Below the pieces are notes generated by a model. The model saw only the letters and a program-made list of their open reading frames with translations. It was not told where the DNA came from and searched no databases. Below are positions 1 to 12,960 of a DNA stretch of 64,000 bases, piece after piece. Origin of the DNA: Mesostigma viride (taxonomy: Eukaryota; Streptophyta; Mesostigmatophyceae; Mesostigmatales; Mesostigmataceae); assembly GCA_009746045.1 (NCBI GenBank), contig RPFO01001231.1, positions 67,501 to 131,500 of the forward strand. Reading direction: 5' to 3'. Position 1 is the stretch's first letter; the number at the start of each line of letters is the position of its first letter. The position numbers and the translations under genes are program-made.

Positions 1-1
1 A

Positions 2-1568
<1,567 letters not shown>

Positions 1569-1605
1569 AAACTAAAAGTTTAACTTTTAGTTTTTTCCCC
1601 AAGAA

Positions 1606-1639
1606 AAGGCTTTTGATATAAAAAAATATCAAAAGCCTT
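1606..1639 (+). terminator. Stem-loop downstream of psbC
   Basis: 14-bp perfect arms (1606-1619 and 1626-1639) with a short A loop are followed by a run of T. This resembles the 3' processing or terminator hairpins of plastid mRNAs. A second small inverted repeat (about 1569-1592) lies just before it. Confidence 0.7.
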
Positions 1640-2288
1640 TTTTTTTTATATACAATTTTTATCTTTTTCAGTAAAAATTTGTTTTAAAAATTATGAAATA
1701 AAAATAGGCATATTATTTGATAAATGTGTAATTAACAAATATAAAAGAAAAATAAGAATAAATAAAATTAATTATATTGGAATAAAATTAAACTATTTAT
1801 TATAGTATTTTTAAAAAATCTAATGTGTATATTGTATGTAATAATAATTATTAAATAAATTAAAATAATTTGAGATTATTTATTAGAACAATATTATTTA
1901 TATATAAAAAAATAGAAATAAAAGTAATTTGGTTAATTTTTTCATAGAAAACTATATCTTATAAAGAAAATAAAAAAAATTCAACATAATGAAAATACTT
2001 CTAAATCTCTTTTGGTTTTTAAGTAAAAAAATATTCAGATTTGTTTTTTTAATCACTTTTTGAGGAATCAATCTTCTAATTTTTTTATTTTTAATAAAAA
2101 AAACGTTTCTATTTATTTTTAATACAAAAAATTTTATTTATTTGTTTATTATTTCTATTAAATTTTTAAATAATTATTTCTAGATAGTAAAATAAAATTG
2201 TGCTTTTAATAATTTCTAAAGAAAAAAAATAAAATGTAAAAAAGAAAAAAAAATTAAAATTATTTATAAAAACAGCATAATTATTAAT
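1640..2288. other. Intergenic region psbC-psbA
   Basis: About 650 bases of extremely AT-rich sequence between convergent psbC and psbA. I see no tRNA, no ORF of useful length and no clear repeat beyond A/T runs. Confidence 0.6.
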
Positions 2289-2328
2289 AATTTGATTTGG
2301 ATAATCGATTGATTATCCAAATCAAATT
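2289..2328 (-). terminator. psbA 3' stem-loop
   Basis: Perfect 18-bp arms (2289-2306 and 2311-2328) around a 4-base loop, about 30 bases downstream of the psbA stop codon on the minus strand. This is typical of plastid psbA 3' ends. Confidence 0.75.
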
Positions 2329-2359
2329 GTTCTAACTTAAATTAAGAAAAAACTAGAAA

Positions 2360-3433
<1,074 letters not shown>

Positions 3434-3462
3434 TTAAATTAAATTTATAATGTCTCCCAAAC

Positions 3463-3492
3463 ATTTAAGTTTGTTGATTATTATTATGCCAA
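3463..3492 (-). promoter_or_regulatory. Candidate psbA sigma70-type promoter
   Basis: Read on the minus strand, TTGGCA (3492-3487) and TTAAAT (3468-3463) are separated by 18 bases, about 40 bases upstream of the psbA ATG. The -35 matches 5/6 and the -10 matches 4/6 of the plastid-encoded polymerase consensus. In such an AT-rich genome this is only suggestive. Confidence 0.35.
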
Positions 3493-3529
3493 AATGATGT
3501 TTATTTGTCAAATAAATAAACATCATTTT
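3491..3529 (-). terminator. ftsI 3' stem-loop
   Basis: 16-bp perfect arms (3491-3506 and 3514-3529) with a 7-base loop lie just downstream of the ftsI stop codon. The hairpin abuts the candidate psbA promoter. Confidence 0.65.
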
Positions 3530-3545
3530 TATAAAATTAACATAT

Positions 3546-5342
3546 TTATTTACAATAATAATGATGAGTCAATGTTGGTATACTTGGTGGTATTTTTTTT
3601 ATACGAATTAAAGATTCAATTATAGATCGTACAACGGGACCAGCTGTATTAGAGCCAAAACTTAAAGGTATAGAAGGTTCATCAATTACACTTAATATTA
3701 CATATTGAGGATTATTTATAGGAAAAATAGCCGCAAAACTTGTTAATATATGTTTAGTAGAATAACCACCTTGTTCAGCATGTTTTTGAGATGTTCCAGT
3801 TTTGCCTCCAATTCTATAACCAGGAAGAAAACATGATGATCCCGTGCCATTGAAAATTACTTCTTCAAGCATATCTAAAACAATTTCAGTAGTTGATGGA
3901 GAAAAAACTTTTGTTTTTAATAATTTTCTTTTTAAAGAAATATTTTGATCAAAAATATTATTATTTAATGTAAATAATTTTTCATTTTGTATATCGAATA
4001 AACCATCAACAATATAAGGTCTAATAATATTACCGCCATTAGATAAACATGCATATAATTGAGCTAATTTAATAGGCGTCATTGCTAAACCTTGTCCAAA
4101 AGAAGTAACAGCCGATTCTATGTTATAAGAAGTAAATTCTAAAATATTTTTAAGAGAACTATAACTAGATAGAGGAAAATCAGTTTCTAAAAATACATTA
4201 TTTCCTAAACCTAATTTTTGTATCCATTGATAATAAATTTCAGGCGCTAATCTTTGTAATATATGTACCATTCCTACATTACTAGAATTAGATAAAACAT
4301 CAGTAATATTTAAATGAGAATTCTTATCACATGCAAATTGTTTATTATAATAATTATTATTTGTAATAATTGTATCGCTTATTTGTATACAACCTTCATC
4401 ATAAAAAAAATCATTTTTTTTAATCGCTTTAGCTTCTAAAGCTATAGCCATATTAATAGGTTTAAAAGTAGAACCAGGTTCATATAAATCAATAACAGGC
4501 CAATTTTTGAATCTTTCTATAGGAAAATCATAATAAACATTAGGATCATAACTAGGTGCAGTGACTAAAGCTAAAATTGCTCCTGTATATGGATCTAAAA
4601 TAATTACCGTGCCACGCTTTGCATTACATTTTTTGATTCCATCATAAATAGCTAAATATGATGCTTTTTGTAAATCTAAATCTATTGTCAATTGTAAACA
4701 TAAGCTATCTTGTTTGAATAATTCTCTAGGAATGCCATCATTAATTAAAAAACCTCTGCCATCTATTGCAGATACAACTTCGGGACTTTGTAACTGTAAA
4801 GATTCTTGGCAACTCAATTCTAATCCAGCTTGTCCTTCATGCAAAGTATTCACATATCCAATTACATCTGCACATAATTGTTTATAAGGATAATAACGTT
4901 TAGGATGTTGAACAAGTTCAATTCCTTCTATGTTTTTAGCAATAATTTGATTAGCAATTTGTTCTGGTGCTTGATGTGCAATACAAATACCAGTTGTGTT
5001 TTTAATAAAAAGATTTTGCAAATATTCAACATCAAGATTTAATATCGAATATAATTCATTCGCAATATCAAAAGTAGATTTTTTAAAATGTAAAGGATGT
5101 GCAAAAATATCATAAGCAAGTGTATCAATGGCTAAGGGAATACCATTTCTATCACAAATGGTTCTTCGTGGTTGAAAAGTATTTAAAATTATAGTTTGCT
5201 GATTTTTTGCTTTGTTTGTTAACCAAGAACCTTTCATTACTTGTAAATAAAAAAGGCGACCTAGTAATAGAGAAGAACCACTAAAAAATAATATCCACAC
5301 TAAAACAATTCGTGAAAACCCAAAAATTTTTTTTTTATTCAT
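3546..5342 (-). CDS. ftsI: FtsI-type class B penicillin-binding protein (peptidoglycan transpeptidase)
   Basis: FtsI cross-links septal peptidoglycan and takes part in cyanobacterial and early plastid division. An N-terminal membrane anchor (about residues 7-33) precedes the dimerisation domain (PRRTICDRNG near 60). The transpeptidase domain carries all three active-site motifs: STFK at about 291-294, SSN at about 353-355 and KTGT at about 514-517. I start at the ATG at 5342 (598 residues). An in-frame GTG nine codons upstream is the alternative. The intact motifs argue for an active enzyme and so for peptidoglycan in this plastid; that is inference. It sits between psbA and clpP on the same strand. 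Confidence 0.93.
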   Translation of the reverse strand: MNKKKIFGFSRIVLVWILFFSGSSLLLGRLFYLQVMKGSWLTNKAKNQQTIILNTFQPRRTICDRNGIPLAIDTLAYDIFAHPLHFKKSTFDIANELYSILNLDVEYLQNLFIKNTTGICIAHQAPEQIANQIIAKNIEGIELVQHPKRYYPYKQLCADVIGYVNTLHEGQAGLELSCQESLQLQSPEVVSAIDGRGFLINDGIPRELFKQDSLCLQLTIDLDLQKASYLAIYDGIKKCNAKRGTVIILDPYTGAILALVTAPSYDPNVYYDFPIERFKNWPVIDLYEPGSTFKPINMAIALEAKAIKKNDFFYDEGCIQISDTIITNNNYYNKQFACDKNSHLNITDVLSNSSNVGMVHILQRLAPEIYYQWIQKLGLGNNVFLETDFPLSSYSSLKNILEFTSYNIESAVTSFGQGLAMTPIKLAQLYACLSNGGNIIRPYIVDGLFDIQNEKLFTLNNNIFDQNISLKRKLLKTKVFSPSTTEIVLDMLEEVIFNGTGSSCFLPGYRIGGKTGTSQKHAEQGGYSTKHILTSFAAIFPINNPQYVILSVIDEPSIPLSFGSNTAGPVVRSIIESLIRIKKIPPSIPTLTHHYYCK

Positions 5343-5579
5343 TTCATCAATAGAGAAAAATAAATCCACTGATGAAGTTATAAAATTTTTTTATCTATTA
5401 ATAGATAAAAAAAATAGGTAGTATTTTTTAAAAAAATACTTAATATCAATGAATTGAAAATGTTTTTTTACTGTATATTAAATTTTTAATTGCATTATTT
5501 AAAAATTGACCAATGGAAAAAATATTTTAATTCAAAAAAGAAAGAAAATTTATTTAATTAAAATATTTAAAATAAATGT

Positions 5580-6269
5580 TTATTTTAATTCTGATTTATT
5601 AGATGTTTCTATATTTGTAAGATTCACTTTTCCTAATTTTTTTAAATCATTAGATTGTTTATCTAATTCATCTAATTCATTAACATTTGTCACCATATGA
5701 TCAATTAAACCATATTCTTTAGCTTGACGAGGTCTCATAAAATTATCTCTATTCATATCTTTACGTATTTTTTCTAAAGATTGACCTGTTCTTTTAACAT
5801 ATAAATGAGCAATAAGTTCACGTAATCTTTTTACTTCTACAGATTCTTCAACCATATATTTAGCTTTTCCACCATTGCCACCCATTGGCTGGTGTAACAT
5901 TACTCTTGCATGAGGAAACATAAGACGTTGTCCAGGAGTTCCACCTGCTAATATAAAAGAGGCCATAGAGGCAGCTAAACCCATACAAATAGTTGTAACA
6001 TCAACGTTGACATGTTGAATCATATCATATACACCCAAGCCAGCATTCATAGAGCCACCTGGAGAATTTATATAAAAAAATATTCCTTTCGTATCATCTT
6101 CAGAATTTAAAAATACCATTACTCCTATTAATTGATTCGCAACTTCATCATCCAAATCTTCACCTAAAAATAAAATTCTTTCTCTATACAATCTATTATA
6201 AACATCAACATATGTTGATACAGCTTCTCCTGGAATACGATAAGCTACTTTAGGAATACCAATAGGCAT
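5580..6269 (-). CDS. clpP: ATP-dependent Clp protease proteolytic subunit
   Basis: ClpP is the serine peptidase core of the stromal Clp protease. The catalytic triad is visible as Ser101 (GLAASMAS), His126 (RVMLHQP) and Asp175 (NRDNF). At 229 residues it exceeds the usual 196-203; the extra ~28 residues are a Lys/Asn/Glu-rich C-terminal tail after GLIDHMV. No intron is present, whereas land-plant clpP often has two. With a tmRNA also in this genome, the protease would be a natural sink for tagged proteins, as in bacteria (inference). Confidence 0.97.
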   Translation of the reverse strand: MPIGIPKVAYRIPGEAVSTYVDVYNRLYRERILFLGEDLDDEVANQLIGVMVFLNSEDDTKGIFFYINSPGGSMNAGLGVYDMIQHVNVDVTTICMGLAASMASFILAGGTPGQRLMFPHARVMLHQPMGGNGGKAKYMVEESVEVKRLRELIAHLYVKRTGQSLEKIRKDMNRDNFMRPRQAKEYGLIDHMVTNVNELDELDKQSNDLKKLGKVNLTNIETSNKSELK

Positions 6270-6616
6270 AATATTTAGTTTTTATAAAATATATAAATAA
6301 ACAATTGATTGTAATTAATAGTACAATATGATACAAAAACAGACTATAGAAAAATAAGTATTATAAAAAATATATTAATTTATAAATATATATAATAAAT
6401 TAACATATTTTTTCTTATTGTGTAGTGTTTTTTTATTTCAAATACAGATAGATTTTTTTATGCTAACATTTATTTGTTATGATGATTTAGTTGTTATAAT
6501 TATACGTTAATAATTATAAATGTATTTCTCAAAAATAAGAGATTTACTTCACTAAACATTTTTTATAAATTTAAGAAAGTCAAAATTGATTAAATTTTCT
6601 CGATAAGGAGTAACCA
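6270..6616. other. Divergent intergenic region clpP-psbB
   Basis: 347 AT-rich bases that should contain promoters for clpP (minus) and the psbB operon (plus). The best psbB -10 candidate is TATAAT at 6495-6500, with a weak TTTGTT 16 bases upstream. The ribosome-binding site AAGGAG (6605-6610) precedes psbB. Confidence 0.45.
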
Positions 6617-8143
6617 ATGGGTTTACCTTGGTATCGTGTGCATACAGTTGTTCTGAATGATCCAGGACGCTTAATTTCTGTACATATTATGCATACTGGT
6701 CTAGTATCAGGCTGGGCTGGTTCTATGGCTTTTTATGAATTAGCTGTTTTTGATCCTTCTGATCCTGTTTTAAATCCTATGTGGCGTCAAGGTATGTTCG
6801 TATTACCTTTCATGACTCGTTTAGGTATTTCAAAATCTTGGGGTGGATGGGACATTAATGGAGATAGTATTACTGATCCAGGTCTGTGGAGTTATGAAGG
6901 TGTTGCAGCAACACATATCATACTTGCAGGATTAATGTTCTTAGCTTCTATGTGGCACTGGGTTTATTGGGATTTAGAATTATTCCGTGATCCTCGTACA
7001 GGTAAACCAGCTTTAGATCTTCCTAAAATTTTTGGTATTCACTTATTTTTATCTGGTTTATTATGCTTTGGTTTCGGAGCTTTCCATGTAACAGGTTTAT
7101 TTGGACCTGGTATTTGGGTTTCTGATCCTTATGGCATTACTGGAAGAGTACAACCAATTGAGCCTTCTTGGGGCGCTGATGGTTTTGATCCATTCAATCC
7201 AGGTGGTATTGCTTCTCATCATATTGCAGCTGGTATTTTAGGCATTTTAGCAGGTCTTTTCCATTTAAGTGTAAGACCTTCTTTCCGTTTATACAAAGCG
7301 CTACGTATGGGTAATGTAGAAACAGTATTATCTAGTAGTATTGCAGCAGTTTTCTGGGCAGCTTTTGTTGTTTCAGGAACAATGTGGTATGGATCAGCAG
7401 CAACTCCAATTGAATTATTTGGTCCAACTCGTTATCAATGGGATTTAGGTTATTTCAATAAAGAAATTAACAAACGAGTTCAGGCAAGTATTGCTAGTGG
7501 ATCTACTGCATCTGAAGCTTGGTCTCGTATTCCAGAAAAATTAGCTTTTTACGATTATATTGGTAATAACCCAGCTAAAGGTGGTTTATTCCGTGCAGGT
7601 GCAATGAACAATGGAGATGGTATTGCAGCAGGTTGGTTAGGACATGCTGTTTTCAAAGATAAAGAAGGTAGAGAACTTTTTGTTCGTCGTATGCCAACAT
7701 TCTTTGAAACATTCCCTGTTGTTTTATTAGATAAAGATGGAATTGTTCGTGCTGACATTCCATTCCGCCGCGCTGAATCCAAATATAGTATAGAACAAGT
7801 TGGTGTTAGTGTTGCATTCTATGGTGGCGAGCTAGATGGTGTAACATTTAAAGATCCAACTACTGTTAAAAAATATGCTAGAAGAGCACAGTTAGGTGAA
7901 ATATTTGAATTTGATCGTGCAAGATTAAAATCAGATGGTGTTTTCAGAAGTAGTCCAAGAGGATGGTTTACTTTTGGTCACTTATGTTTTGCTTTATTGT
8001 TTTTCTTTGGTCATATTTGGCATGGAGCAAGAACAATTTTCAGAGATGTATTTGCTGGAATTGATCCAGATCTTGACGAACAAGTTGAATTTGGAGCTTT
8101 CCAAAAATTAGGTGATGCTTCAACTAGAAAACAAGCTGTTTAA
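6617..8143 (+). CDS. psbB: Photosystem II CP47 chlorophyll apoprotein
   Basis: CP47 is the second inner antenna of photosystem II, bound to D2. The 508-residue protein begins [18 protein letters not shown] and is collinear with plastid CP47, including the many chlorophyll-ligand histidines and the large lumenal loop. A strong ribosome-binding site precedes the ATG. It heads the conserved psbB-psbT-psbH-petB-petD unit, with psbN on the opposite strand. Confidence 0.99.
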   Translation: MGLPWYRVHTVVLNDPGRLISVHIMHTGLVSGWAGSMAFYELAVFDPSDPVLNPMWRQGMFVLPFMTRLGISKSWGGWDINGDSITDPGLWSYEGVAATHIILAGLMFLASMWHWVYWDLELFRDPRTGKPALDLPKIFGIHLFLSGLLCFGFGAFHVTGLFGPGIWVSDPYGITGRVQPIEPSWGADGFDPFNPGGIASHHIAAGILGILAGLFHLSVRPSFRLYKALRMGNVETVLSSSIAAVFWAAFVVSGTMWYGSAATPIELFGPTRYQWDLGYFNKEINKRVQASIASGSTASEAWSRIPEKLAFYDYIGNNPAKGGLFRAGAMNNGDGIAAGWLGHAVFKDKEGRELFVRRMPTFFETFPVVLLDKDGIVRADIPFRRAESKYSIEQVGVSVAFYGGELDGVTFKDPTTVKKYARRAQLGEIFEFDRARLKSDGVFRSSPRGWFTFGHLCFALLFFFGHIWHGARTIFRDVFAGIDPDLDEQVEFGAFQKLGDASTRKQAV

Positions 8144-8270
8144 TAGATAAAAACATCTTTTTAAAATCATATGTGACTTTAATAATTCTATTTTTTAATT
8201 TTTAATAAAATAGAATTATTAAAAATTAGAATAAAATAGAAATATATCTATCCTAGTAATTGAAATATTT

Positions 8271-8366
8271 ATGGAAGCATTAGTTTACACTTTTTTACTC
8301 GTAGGCACTTTAGGCATTATTTTCTTTGCAATTTTCTTTAGAGAACCTCCTAGAATTATTAAGTAA
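8271..8366 (+). CDS. psbT: Photosystem II protein T
   Basis: A 31-residue single-span protein, [15 protein letters not shown]..., ending FREPPRIIK. It is almost identical to plastid PsbT and sits in the canonical place after psbB. PsbT lies at the PSII dimer interface. Confidence 0.96.
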   Translation: MEALVYTFLLVGTLGIIFFAIFFREPPRIIK

Positions 8367-8407
8367 CTTGAAAATATCAAAAGTGATATCTTACTAGAGA
8401 CTATATA

Positions 8408-8454
8408 TTGATATATATTCTCTATCGTTAATAACAATAGAGAATATATATCAA
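8408..8454. terminator. Bidirectional stem-loop between psbT and psbN
   Basis: 18-bp perfect arms (8408-8425 and 8437-8454) with an 11-base loop, between convergent psbT and psbN. It can serve psbN transcripts directly; for the plus strand it must be processed or read through, because psbH-petB-petD follow. Confidence 0.65.
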
Positions 8455-8460
8455 GATATA

Positions 8461-8592
8461 TTAATCTTCATGTTCTTCAAAAGGATCTCGAAGTTCACTA
8501 GACGCATTTCCAAATGATGTATAAAGCGAGTAACCGGTTAAACCTATTAGTAAGCAAGAAAAAAAAATACTAAAAATTGTTGCTGTTTCCAT
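8461..8592 (-). CDS. psbN: PsbN (Pbf1) photosystem biogenesis factor
   Basis: 43 residues, [17 protein letters not shown]..., ending RDPFEEHED. It has one N-terminal membrane span and the conserved acidic tail. It is encoded antisense within the psbB operon, the standard plastid arrangement. The family is thought to assist PSII assembly rather than being a structural subunit. Confidence 0.95.
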   Translation of the reverse strand: METATIFSIFFSCLLIGLTGYSLYTSFGNASSELRDPFEEHED

Positions 8593-8682
8593 AATTAATT
8601 AGTTATTCTATTACAAAAAAATATAAGAATCTTATCTATAATATTACGGAAAGTCAAAAAAATTAAGTAATTCAAAAAATAT

Positions 8683-8904
8683 ATGGCAGACACTTCACAA
8701 GGTAAACGTACAGTAGTTGGCAATTTTTTAAAACCTCTTAACTCTGAATACGGTAAAGTTGCTCCTGGTTGGGGAACAACCGTTTTAATGGGTGTGTTTA
8801 TGGCATTATTTGCTGTATTTTTAGTAATTATTTTACAAATCTATAACGCTTCTGTTTTATTAGATGGTATTCCAGCAAATTGGTCTAGTTTAAGCAAATA
8901 TTAA
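8683..8904 (+). CDS. psbH: Photosystem II phosphoprotein H
   Basis: 73 residues with the conserved N-terminal stromal segment, one membrane span (about residues 36-54) and the tail [15 protein letters not shown]. The conserved N-terminal residues [16 protein letters not shown] are present. It binds CP47 and stabilises PSII. It is the fourth gene of the psbB cluster. Confidence 0.98.
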
Positions 8905-9236
8905 TATTGTTATACAATTAGTCTAAATATTTTATATATGTGTGAAGATGTTTTGCTTTTATAAAAAAATCTTCACACATATATAAAATTCTTAAAAAGA
9001 AAAAAATGTTATTATTAAATTAATAAGGGAAACAAAAAAGATATCTATATATATCTATCTTTTTCAAAAGATTTGACATGAATACATTCATTAAATCCTG
9101 ATCTCTAGTATTTTTATGAATTAATTAAATTCAATTCATAAAAAAAAATATATATTAATTATCTATGACTACTTATTAATATCTATTTTTTTGATAGCCC
9201 AACCGTGAAGTAATTAAATTTTAGGAGCTGTGATTC
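8905..9236. other. Intergenic region psbH-petB with long hairpin
   Basis: Contains a perfect 20-bp inverted repeat at 8930-8949 and 8969-8988 (19-base spacer), a likely psbH 3' end or processing element. The rest is AT-rich. AGGAG at 9222-9226 is the petB ribosome-binding site. Confidence 0.6.
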
Positions 9237-9884
9237 ATGAGTAAGGTATACGATTGGTTTAACGATCGTCTTGAGATTCAAGGAATAGCTGATGACATTA
9301 CCAGCAAATATGTTCCACCTCATGTAAACATTTTTTATTGTATAGGTGGTATTACTTTTACTTGTTTTATTATGCAAGTAGCTTCTGGATTTGCTATGAC
9401 TTTTTATTATCGCCCGACAGTTACTGAAGCTTTTGCATCTGTACAATATATTATGACAGATGTAAATTTTGGTTGGTTAATTCGTTCAATTCATAAATGG
9501 TCAGCAAGCATGATGGTATTGACCATGATTTTACATGTATTTAGAGTTTATTTGACTGGTGGTTTCAAAAAACCACGTGAATTGACTTGGGTAACTGGTG
9601 TAATTTTAGCTGTATGTACAGTTTCTTTTGGTGTAACTGGATATTCTTTACCTTGGGACCAAGTTGGATATTGGGCTGTAAAAATTGTTACAGGTGTACC
9701 AGATGCTATTCCTGTGATAGGAGCACCTTTAGTAGAATTATTACGTGGAGGAGTAGGAGTTGGTCAATCTACTCTTACCAGATTCTATAGCTTGCATACA
9801 TTTGTATTACCATTATTAACTGCAGTATTTATGCTTGCTCATTTTTTAATGATCCGTAAACAAGGTATATCTGGTCCTCTATAA
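9237..9884 (+). CDS. petB: Cytochrome b6
   Basis: Cytochrome b6 binds the b-type and c' haems of the cytochrome b6f complex. The 215-residue protein starts [20 protein letters not shown] and includes the haem-ligand histidines ([43 protein letters not shown]) and the c' haem cysteine near residue 35. It is uninterrupted, unlike the intron-split land-plant gene. Confidence 0.99.
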   Translation: MSKVYDWFNDRLEIQGIADDITSKYVPPHVNIFYCIGGITFTCFIMQVASGFAMTFYYRPTVTEAFASVQYIMTDVNFGWLIRSIHKWSASMMVLTMILHVFRVYLTGGFKKPRELTWVTGVILAVCTVSFGVTGYSLPWDQVGYWAVKIVTGVPDAIPVIGAPLVELLRGGVGVGQSTLTRFYSLHTFVLPLLTAVFMLAHFLMIRKQGISGPL

Positions 9885-9993
9885 CTAGAAAATAAGGATT
9901 ATAGAAAAAAAAGTCAATAATCAAATTACTAAGATTCTTTATAATCCGTAATTTTATTATTAATAAATTAAAAATAAAGGAGAAATTTTATTT

Positions 9994-10476
9994 ATGTCTC
10001 TACAAAAAAAACCAGATTTAAAAGATCCTGTATTAAGAGCTAAATTAGCTAAAGGAATGGGCCATAATTACTATGGTGAACCTGCGTGGCCAAATGATCT
10101 TTTATATACATTCCCTGTTTGTATTTTAGGAACTATTGGTTGTTTAGTAGGATTAGCAGTGTTAGAGCCAACAATGTTTGGCGAACCAGCAAATCCTTTT
10201 GCAACTCCTTTAGAAATTTTACCAGAATGGTATTTTTTCCCTGTATTTCAAATATTACGAGTTATTCCAAACAAACTGCTTGGAGTTGTATTAATGGCAG
10301 GAGTACCGGCTGGTCTGTTGACAGTTCCTTTCATTGAAAGTATAAACAAATTTCAAAATCCATTCCGTCGTCCAGTTGCCATGACAGTATTTTTAATCGG
10401 AACTGTTGTAGCTGTTTGGCTAGGTATTGGAGCAACTCTTCCAATTGACACTTCTTTAACTTTAGGTTTTTTCTAA
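9994..10476 (+). CDS. petD: Cytochrome b6f subunit IV
   Basis: 160 residues corresponding to the C-terminal half of cytochrome b, with three membrane spans and the Qo-site PEWY motif ([13 protein letters not shown], near residue 75). No intron. AAGGAGA lies before the ATG. It is the last gene of the psbB-petD unit, followed by a strong hairpin. Confidence 0.98.
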   Translation: MSLQKKPDLKDPVLRAKLAKGMGHNYYGEPAWPNDLLYTFPVCILGTIGCLVGLAVLEPTMFGEPANPFATPLEILPEWYFFPVFQILRVIPNKLLGVVLMAGVPAGLLTVPFIESINKFQNPFRRPVAMTVFLIGTVVAVWLGIGATLPIDTSLTLGFF

Positions 10477-10492
10477 AGCCAACTTAAAATAA

Positions 10493-10541
10493 AAAAGTTA
10501 ATAATAAATAATTAAAATAGAATTATTTATTATTAACTTTT
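10493..10541 (+). terminator. petD 3' stem-loop
   Basis: Perfect 21-bp arms (10493-10513 and 10521-10541) with a 7-base loop, between convergent petD and rps9. It could stop transcripts from both sides. Confidence 0.75.
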
Positions 10542-10570
10542 TATTAGAAAGCAATATTGTAAATATTAAT

Positions 10571-10984
10571 TTAACGTTTAGAAAATTGTGGAGCTTTTCT
10601 AGCTTTCTTTAAACCATATTTTTTTCTTTCTTTTACGCGAGAATCTCTAGTAAGAAATCCTTCTTTTTTCAAAGGATGTCTATTAGATGTATCAATAGTA
10701 CAAAGAGCTCGCGCAACTCCAAGTCTAATAGCTTCAGCTTGACCTGTTAATCCTCCGCCCACAGCTTTGACAATAATGTCATAATTATCTTCAAGGCCTA
10801 AAGTTTCTAATGGAGATCTAACAGCAGAAAGATAAGATCCATTAAATTGTAAATAATTTGTTCCAGGTAAACCATTAATAATAACTTCACCATTACCAGG
10901 AACTAATCTCACTCTTGCAACTGCAGATTTTCGTCTGCCAGTTCCTAAATAATTAATAATAGGCATCATTTTTTGAACAGACAT
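10571..10984 (-). CDS. rps9: 30S ribosomal protein S9
   Basis: 137 residues with the S9 signature [14 protein letters not shown] near the N terminus and the basic C-terminal tail ending KAPQFSKR that reaches the P site. A purine-rich GGAGGGGGAG motif precedes the ATG. It is the last gene of the ribosomal operon, after rpoA, an order derived from bacteria. Land-plant plastids have lost this gene. Confidence 0.97.
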   Translation of the reverse strand: MSVQKMMPIINYLGTGRRKSAVARVRLVPGNGEVIINGLPGTNYLQFNGSYLSAVRSPLETLGLEDNYDIIVKAVGGGLTGQAEAIRLGVARALCTIDTSNRHPLKKEGFLTRDSRVKERKKYGLKKARKAPQFSKR

Positions 10985-11036
10985 TTGTACTTTTCTCCCC
11001 CTCCTAATATTTTTCTTTAATTGTGTTATATGAAGA

Positions 11037-11987
11037 TTAATATTTTTCTTTAGGTAAATAAATATTTAATTTTTTTTCTAATGCTTCAATCACTTCTTCA
11101 GCGGATCTCCTGCCAAAATTCTTAATTTCTAAAAGATCTTCTTGAGAATAAGCAAGTAAATCTGAAATCGTATGTATTTGTGCACGTTTTAAACAATTAT
11201 AAGCTCTAACAGATAATTCTAATTCTTCTACTAAAATGTCATTAATTTTAGATTCTGTTGAAAAATCATTCTTATTTGTACTATATTCTGAAGAACAATG
11301 ATGCAAAGGATTAAATAAATCAATTACTTTTTTAATACCTATATCTAAAGCATCTCTAGGAGATATACTACCATTAGTCCAAATTTCTAAAATTACACGT
11401 TCTGTCAAAAATTTGCTTGTATGATCTTGTTCGACCATGTAATTAACTTTATGTATTGGCATAAAAATAGCATCAACCGGTAAAGAGCTAATATATGAAT
11501 TCTTTTTTATAGCATAATCCGCCATCTGATATCCTTTGCCTGTATTAATGACAAATTCCATGTCTAGATTAGCGTTACCTGATAAAGTTGCAATATATTG
11601 TCCACCATCTACAACTTCGATTGAAGTTGGAAGTTGTAAATTAGCTGCTTTGACAACACATGGACCTTGAATTGACAAATATCCTTTTTGAACATCTAAA
11701 GATTTAGTACGAAACACTATTTCTTTAAGATTTAGTAATATTTCTAAAACAGATTCACGTATTCCAGGGAGAATAGAAAACTCATTATTCGCACCTGGTA
11801 TTTTTACAGAAGTAATGGCAGCACCTTCTATATCACCTAATAATATTCTACGTAAGGTATTACCAACTGTTATTCCTTGACCAATAGCTAAAGGTTCTAT
11901 AAGAAAACGTCCATATAAATTGCGTGGACTTTCAATTTTAGATTCAATACAATAAATAGTGGATGGAAAGAGGTCATTACCAGACAT
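11037..11987 (-). CDS. rpoA: RNA polymerase alpha subunit
   Basis: The alpha subunit of the plastid-encoded RNA polymerase. Its 316 residues comprise the N-terminal assembly domain ([20 protein letters not shown] near 26-45) and a complete C-terminal helix-hairpin-helix domain ([12 protein letters not shown] ... [13 protein letters not shown]). AAGGAGA precedes the start. It lies in the ribosomal operon between rps11 and rps9. Confidence 0.97.
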   Translation of the reverse strand: MSGNDLFPSTIYCIESKIESPRNLYGRFLIEPLAIGQGITVGNTLRRILLGDIEGAAITSVKIPGANNEFSILPGIRESVLEILLNLKEIVFRTKSLDVQKGYLSIQGPCVVKAANLQLPTSIEVVDGGQYIATLSGNANLDMEFVINTGKGYQMADYAIKKNSYISSLPVDAIFMPIHKVNYMVEQDHTSKFLTERVILEIWTNGSISPRDALDIGIKKVIDLFNPLHHCSSEYSTNKNDFSTESKINDILVEELELSVRAYNCLKRAQIHTISDLLAYSQEDLLEIKNFGRRSAEEVIEALEKKLNIYLPKEKY

Positions 11988-12028
11988 TAAATATCTCCTT
12001 ATTCCTGAATCTATTTATTTTCAAAATC

Positions 12029-12421
12029 TTAGACTCTACGTTTTTTAGGAGGTCGACAACCATTATGAGGAATAGGAGTTACATCACGAATTAAAGTAAT
12101 ACCTAATCCAGCAGCTTGAATAGCACGTATAGCTGTTTCTCTTCCAGAACCAGGTCCACTAATCATTATTTCTGCTTGTTTCATGCCTTGATCAATTACT
12201 TGTCTAACTGCATTTTCAGCAGCAGTTTGTGCTGCAAAAGGAGTTCCTTTTTTTGTTCCTTTGAAGCCACAAGCACCAGCAGAAGACCATGACAATACTT
12301 CACCTCTAACATCTGTTATGGTTACAATAGTATTATTGAACGTAGCTTGTACATGAACGACTCCTTTAGGAATCTTTCTCTTTGTTTTACGAACACCTAT
12401 CTTTCTTATTTGTTTTGCCAT
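12029..12421 (-). CDS. rps11: 30S ribosomal protein S11
   Basis: 130 residues with the S11 hallmarks [35 protein letters not shown] and the C-terminal [18 protein letters not shown]. It forms part of the small-subunit platform. Position between rpl36 and rpoA is the bacterial order. Confidence 0.98.
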   Translation of the reverse strand: MAKQIRKIGVRKTKRKIPKGVVHVQATFNNTIVTITDVRGEVLSWSSAGACGFKGTKKGTPFAAQTAAENAVRQVIDQGMKQAEIMISGPGSGRETAIRAIQAAGLGITLIRDVTPIPHNGCRPPKKRRV

Positions 12422-12527
12422 ATTTGTTTTATATAATTATTCAGAAGAAATTCAATAAAATGATTATTTAGTCTATAGATATCTTTTGGCAGAAAATAAA
12501 CAATAACTAGTAAAAAATAATAATAAT

Positions 12528-12644
12528 TTATCCTTGACGTTGTTTATGTTTTGGGTTATTAGAACAAATGACCATTACTGTTCCTCGTCTTTTAATTAGA
12601 CGACAATTTTCACAAATTTTACGAACTGATGCACGAACTTTCAT
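12528..12644 (-). CDS. rpl36: 50S ribosomal protein L36
   Basis: 38 residues starting [20 protein letters not shown] and ending NPKHKQRQG. The zinc-ribbon ligands Cys11, Cys14, Cys27 and His33 are all present. It sits in its usual place between infA and rps11. Confidence 0.97.
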   Translation of the reverse strand: MKVRASVRKICENCRLIKRRGTVMVICSNNPKHKQRQG

Positions 12645-12735
12645 ATATTTTTTTAGATTTTATACATTCTCTCTGAGCATACGATAGCATTAGACTTAAT
12701 AAGTAGTCAAGTAGAAAGAAAGAATATCAATTGTA

Positions 12736-12960
12736 TTAACGCTTACGTAAACGATATGTAATTCTTCCTTTTGTTAAATCATAAGGAGTCAATTCTATTT
12801 TAACTCTGTCTCCTGGCAAAATTCGAATATAATTACGACGAATTTTACCAGAAATATGAGCTAATACATTAAATCCGTTATCTAAATGCACACGGAACAT
12901 TGCATTTGGCAAAGATTCTGTAATTACTCCTTCCATCTCAATGAGGTTTTGTCTTTCCAA
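12736..12960 (-). CDS. infA: Translation initiation factor IF-1, probable UUG start
   Basis: IF-1 occupies the ribosomal A site during initiation. The OB-fold is complete: [15 protein letters not shown], then [21 protein letters not shown] and the RITYRLRKR tail. The homologous N terminus (LIEMEGVI) begins before the first in-frame ATG (12936). The only upstream start candidate is TTG at 12960, with AAGGAGA seven bases before it and a stop codon four codons further upstream. I therefore call 74 residues from UUG. The ATG form would be 66 residues and lack the first strand. Confidence 0.93.
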   Translation of the reverse strand: MERQNLIEMEGVITESLPNAMFRVHLDNGFNVLAHISGKIRRNYIRILPGDRVKIELTPYDLTKGRITYRLRKR

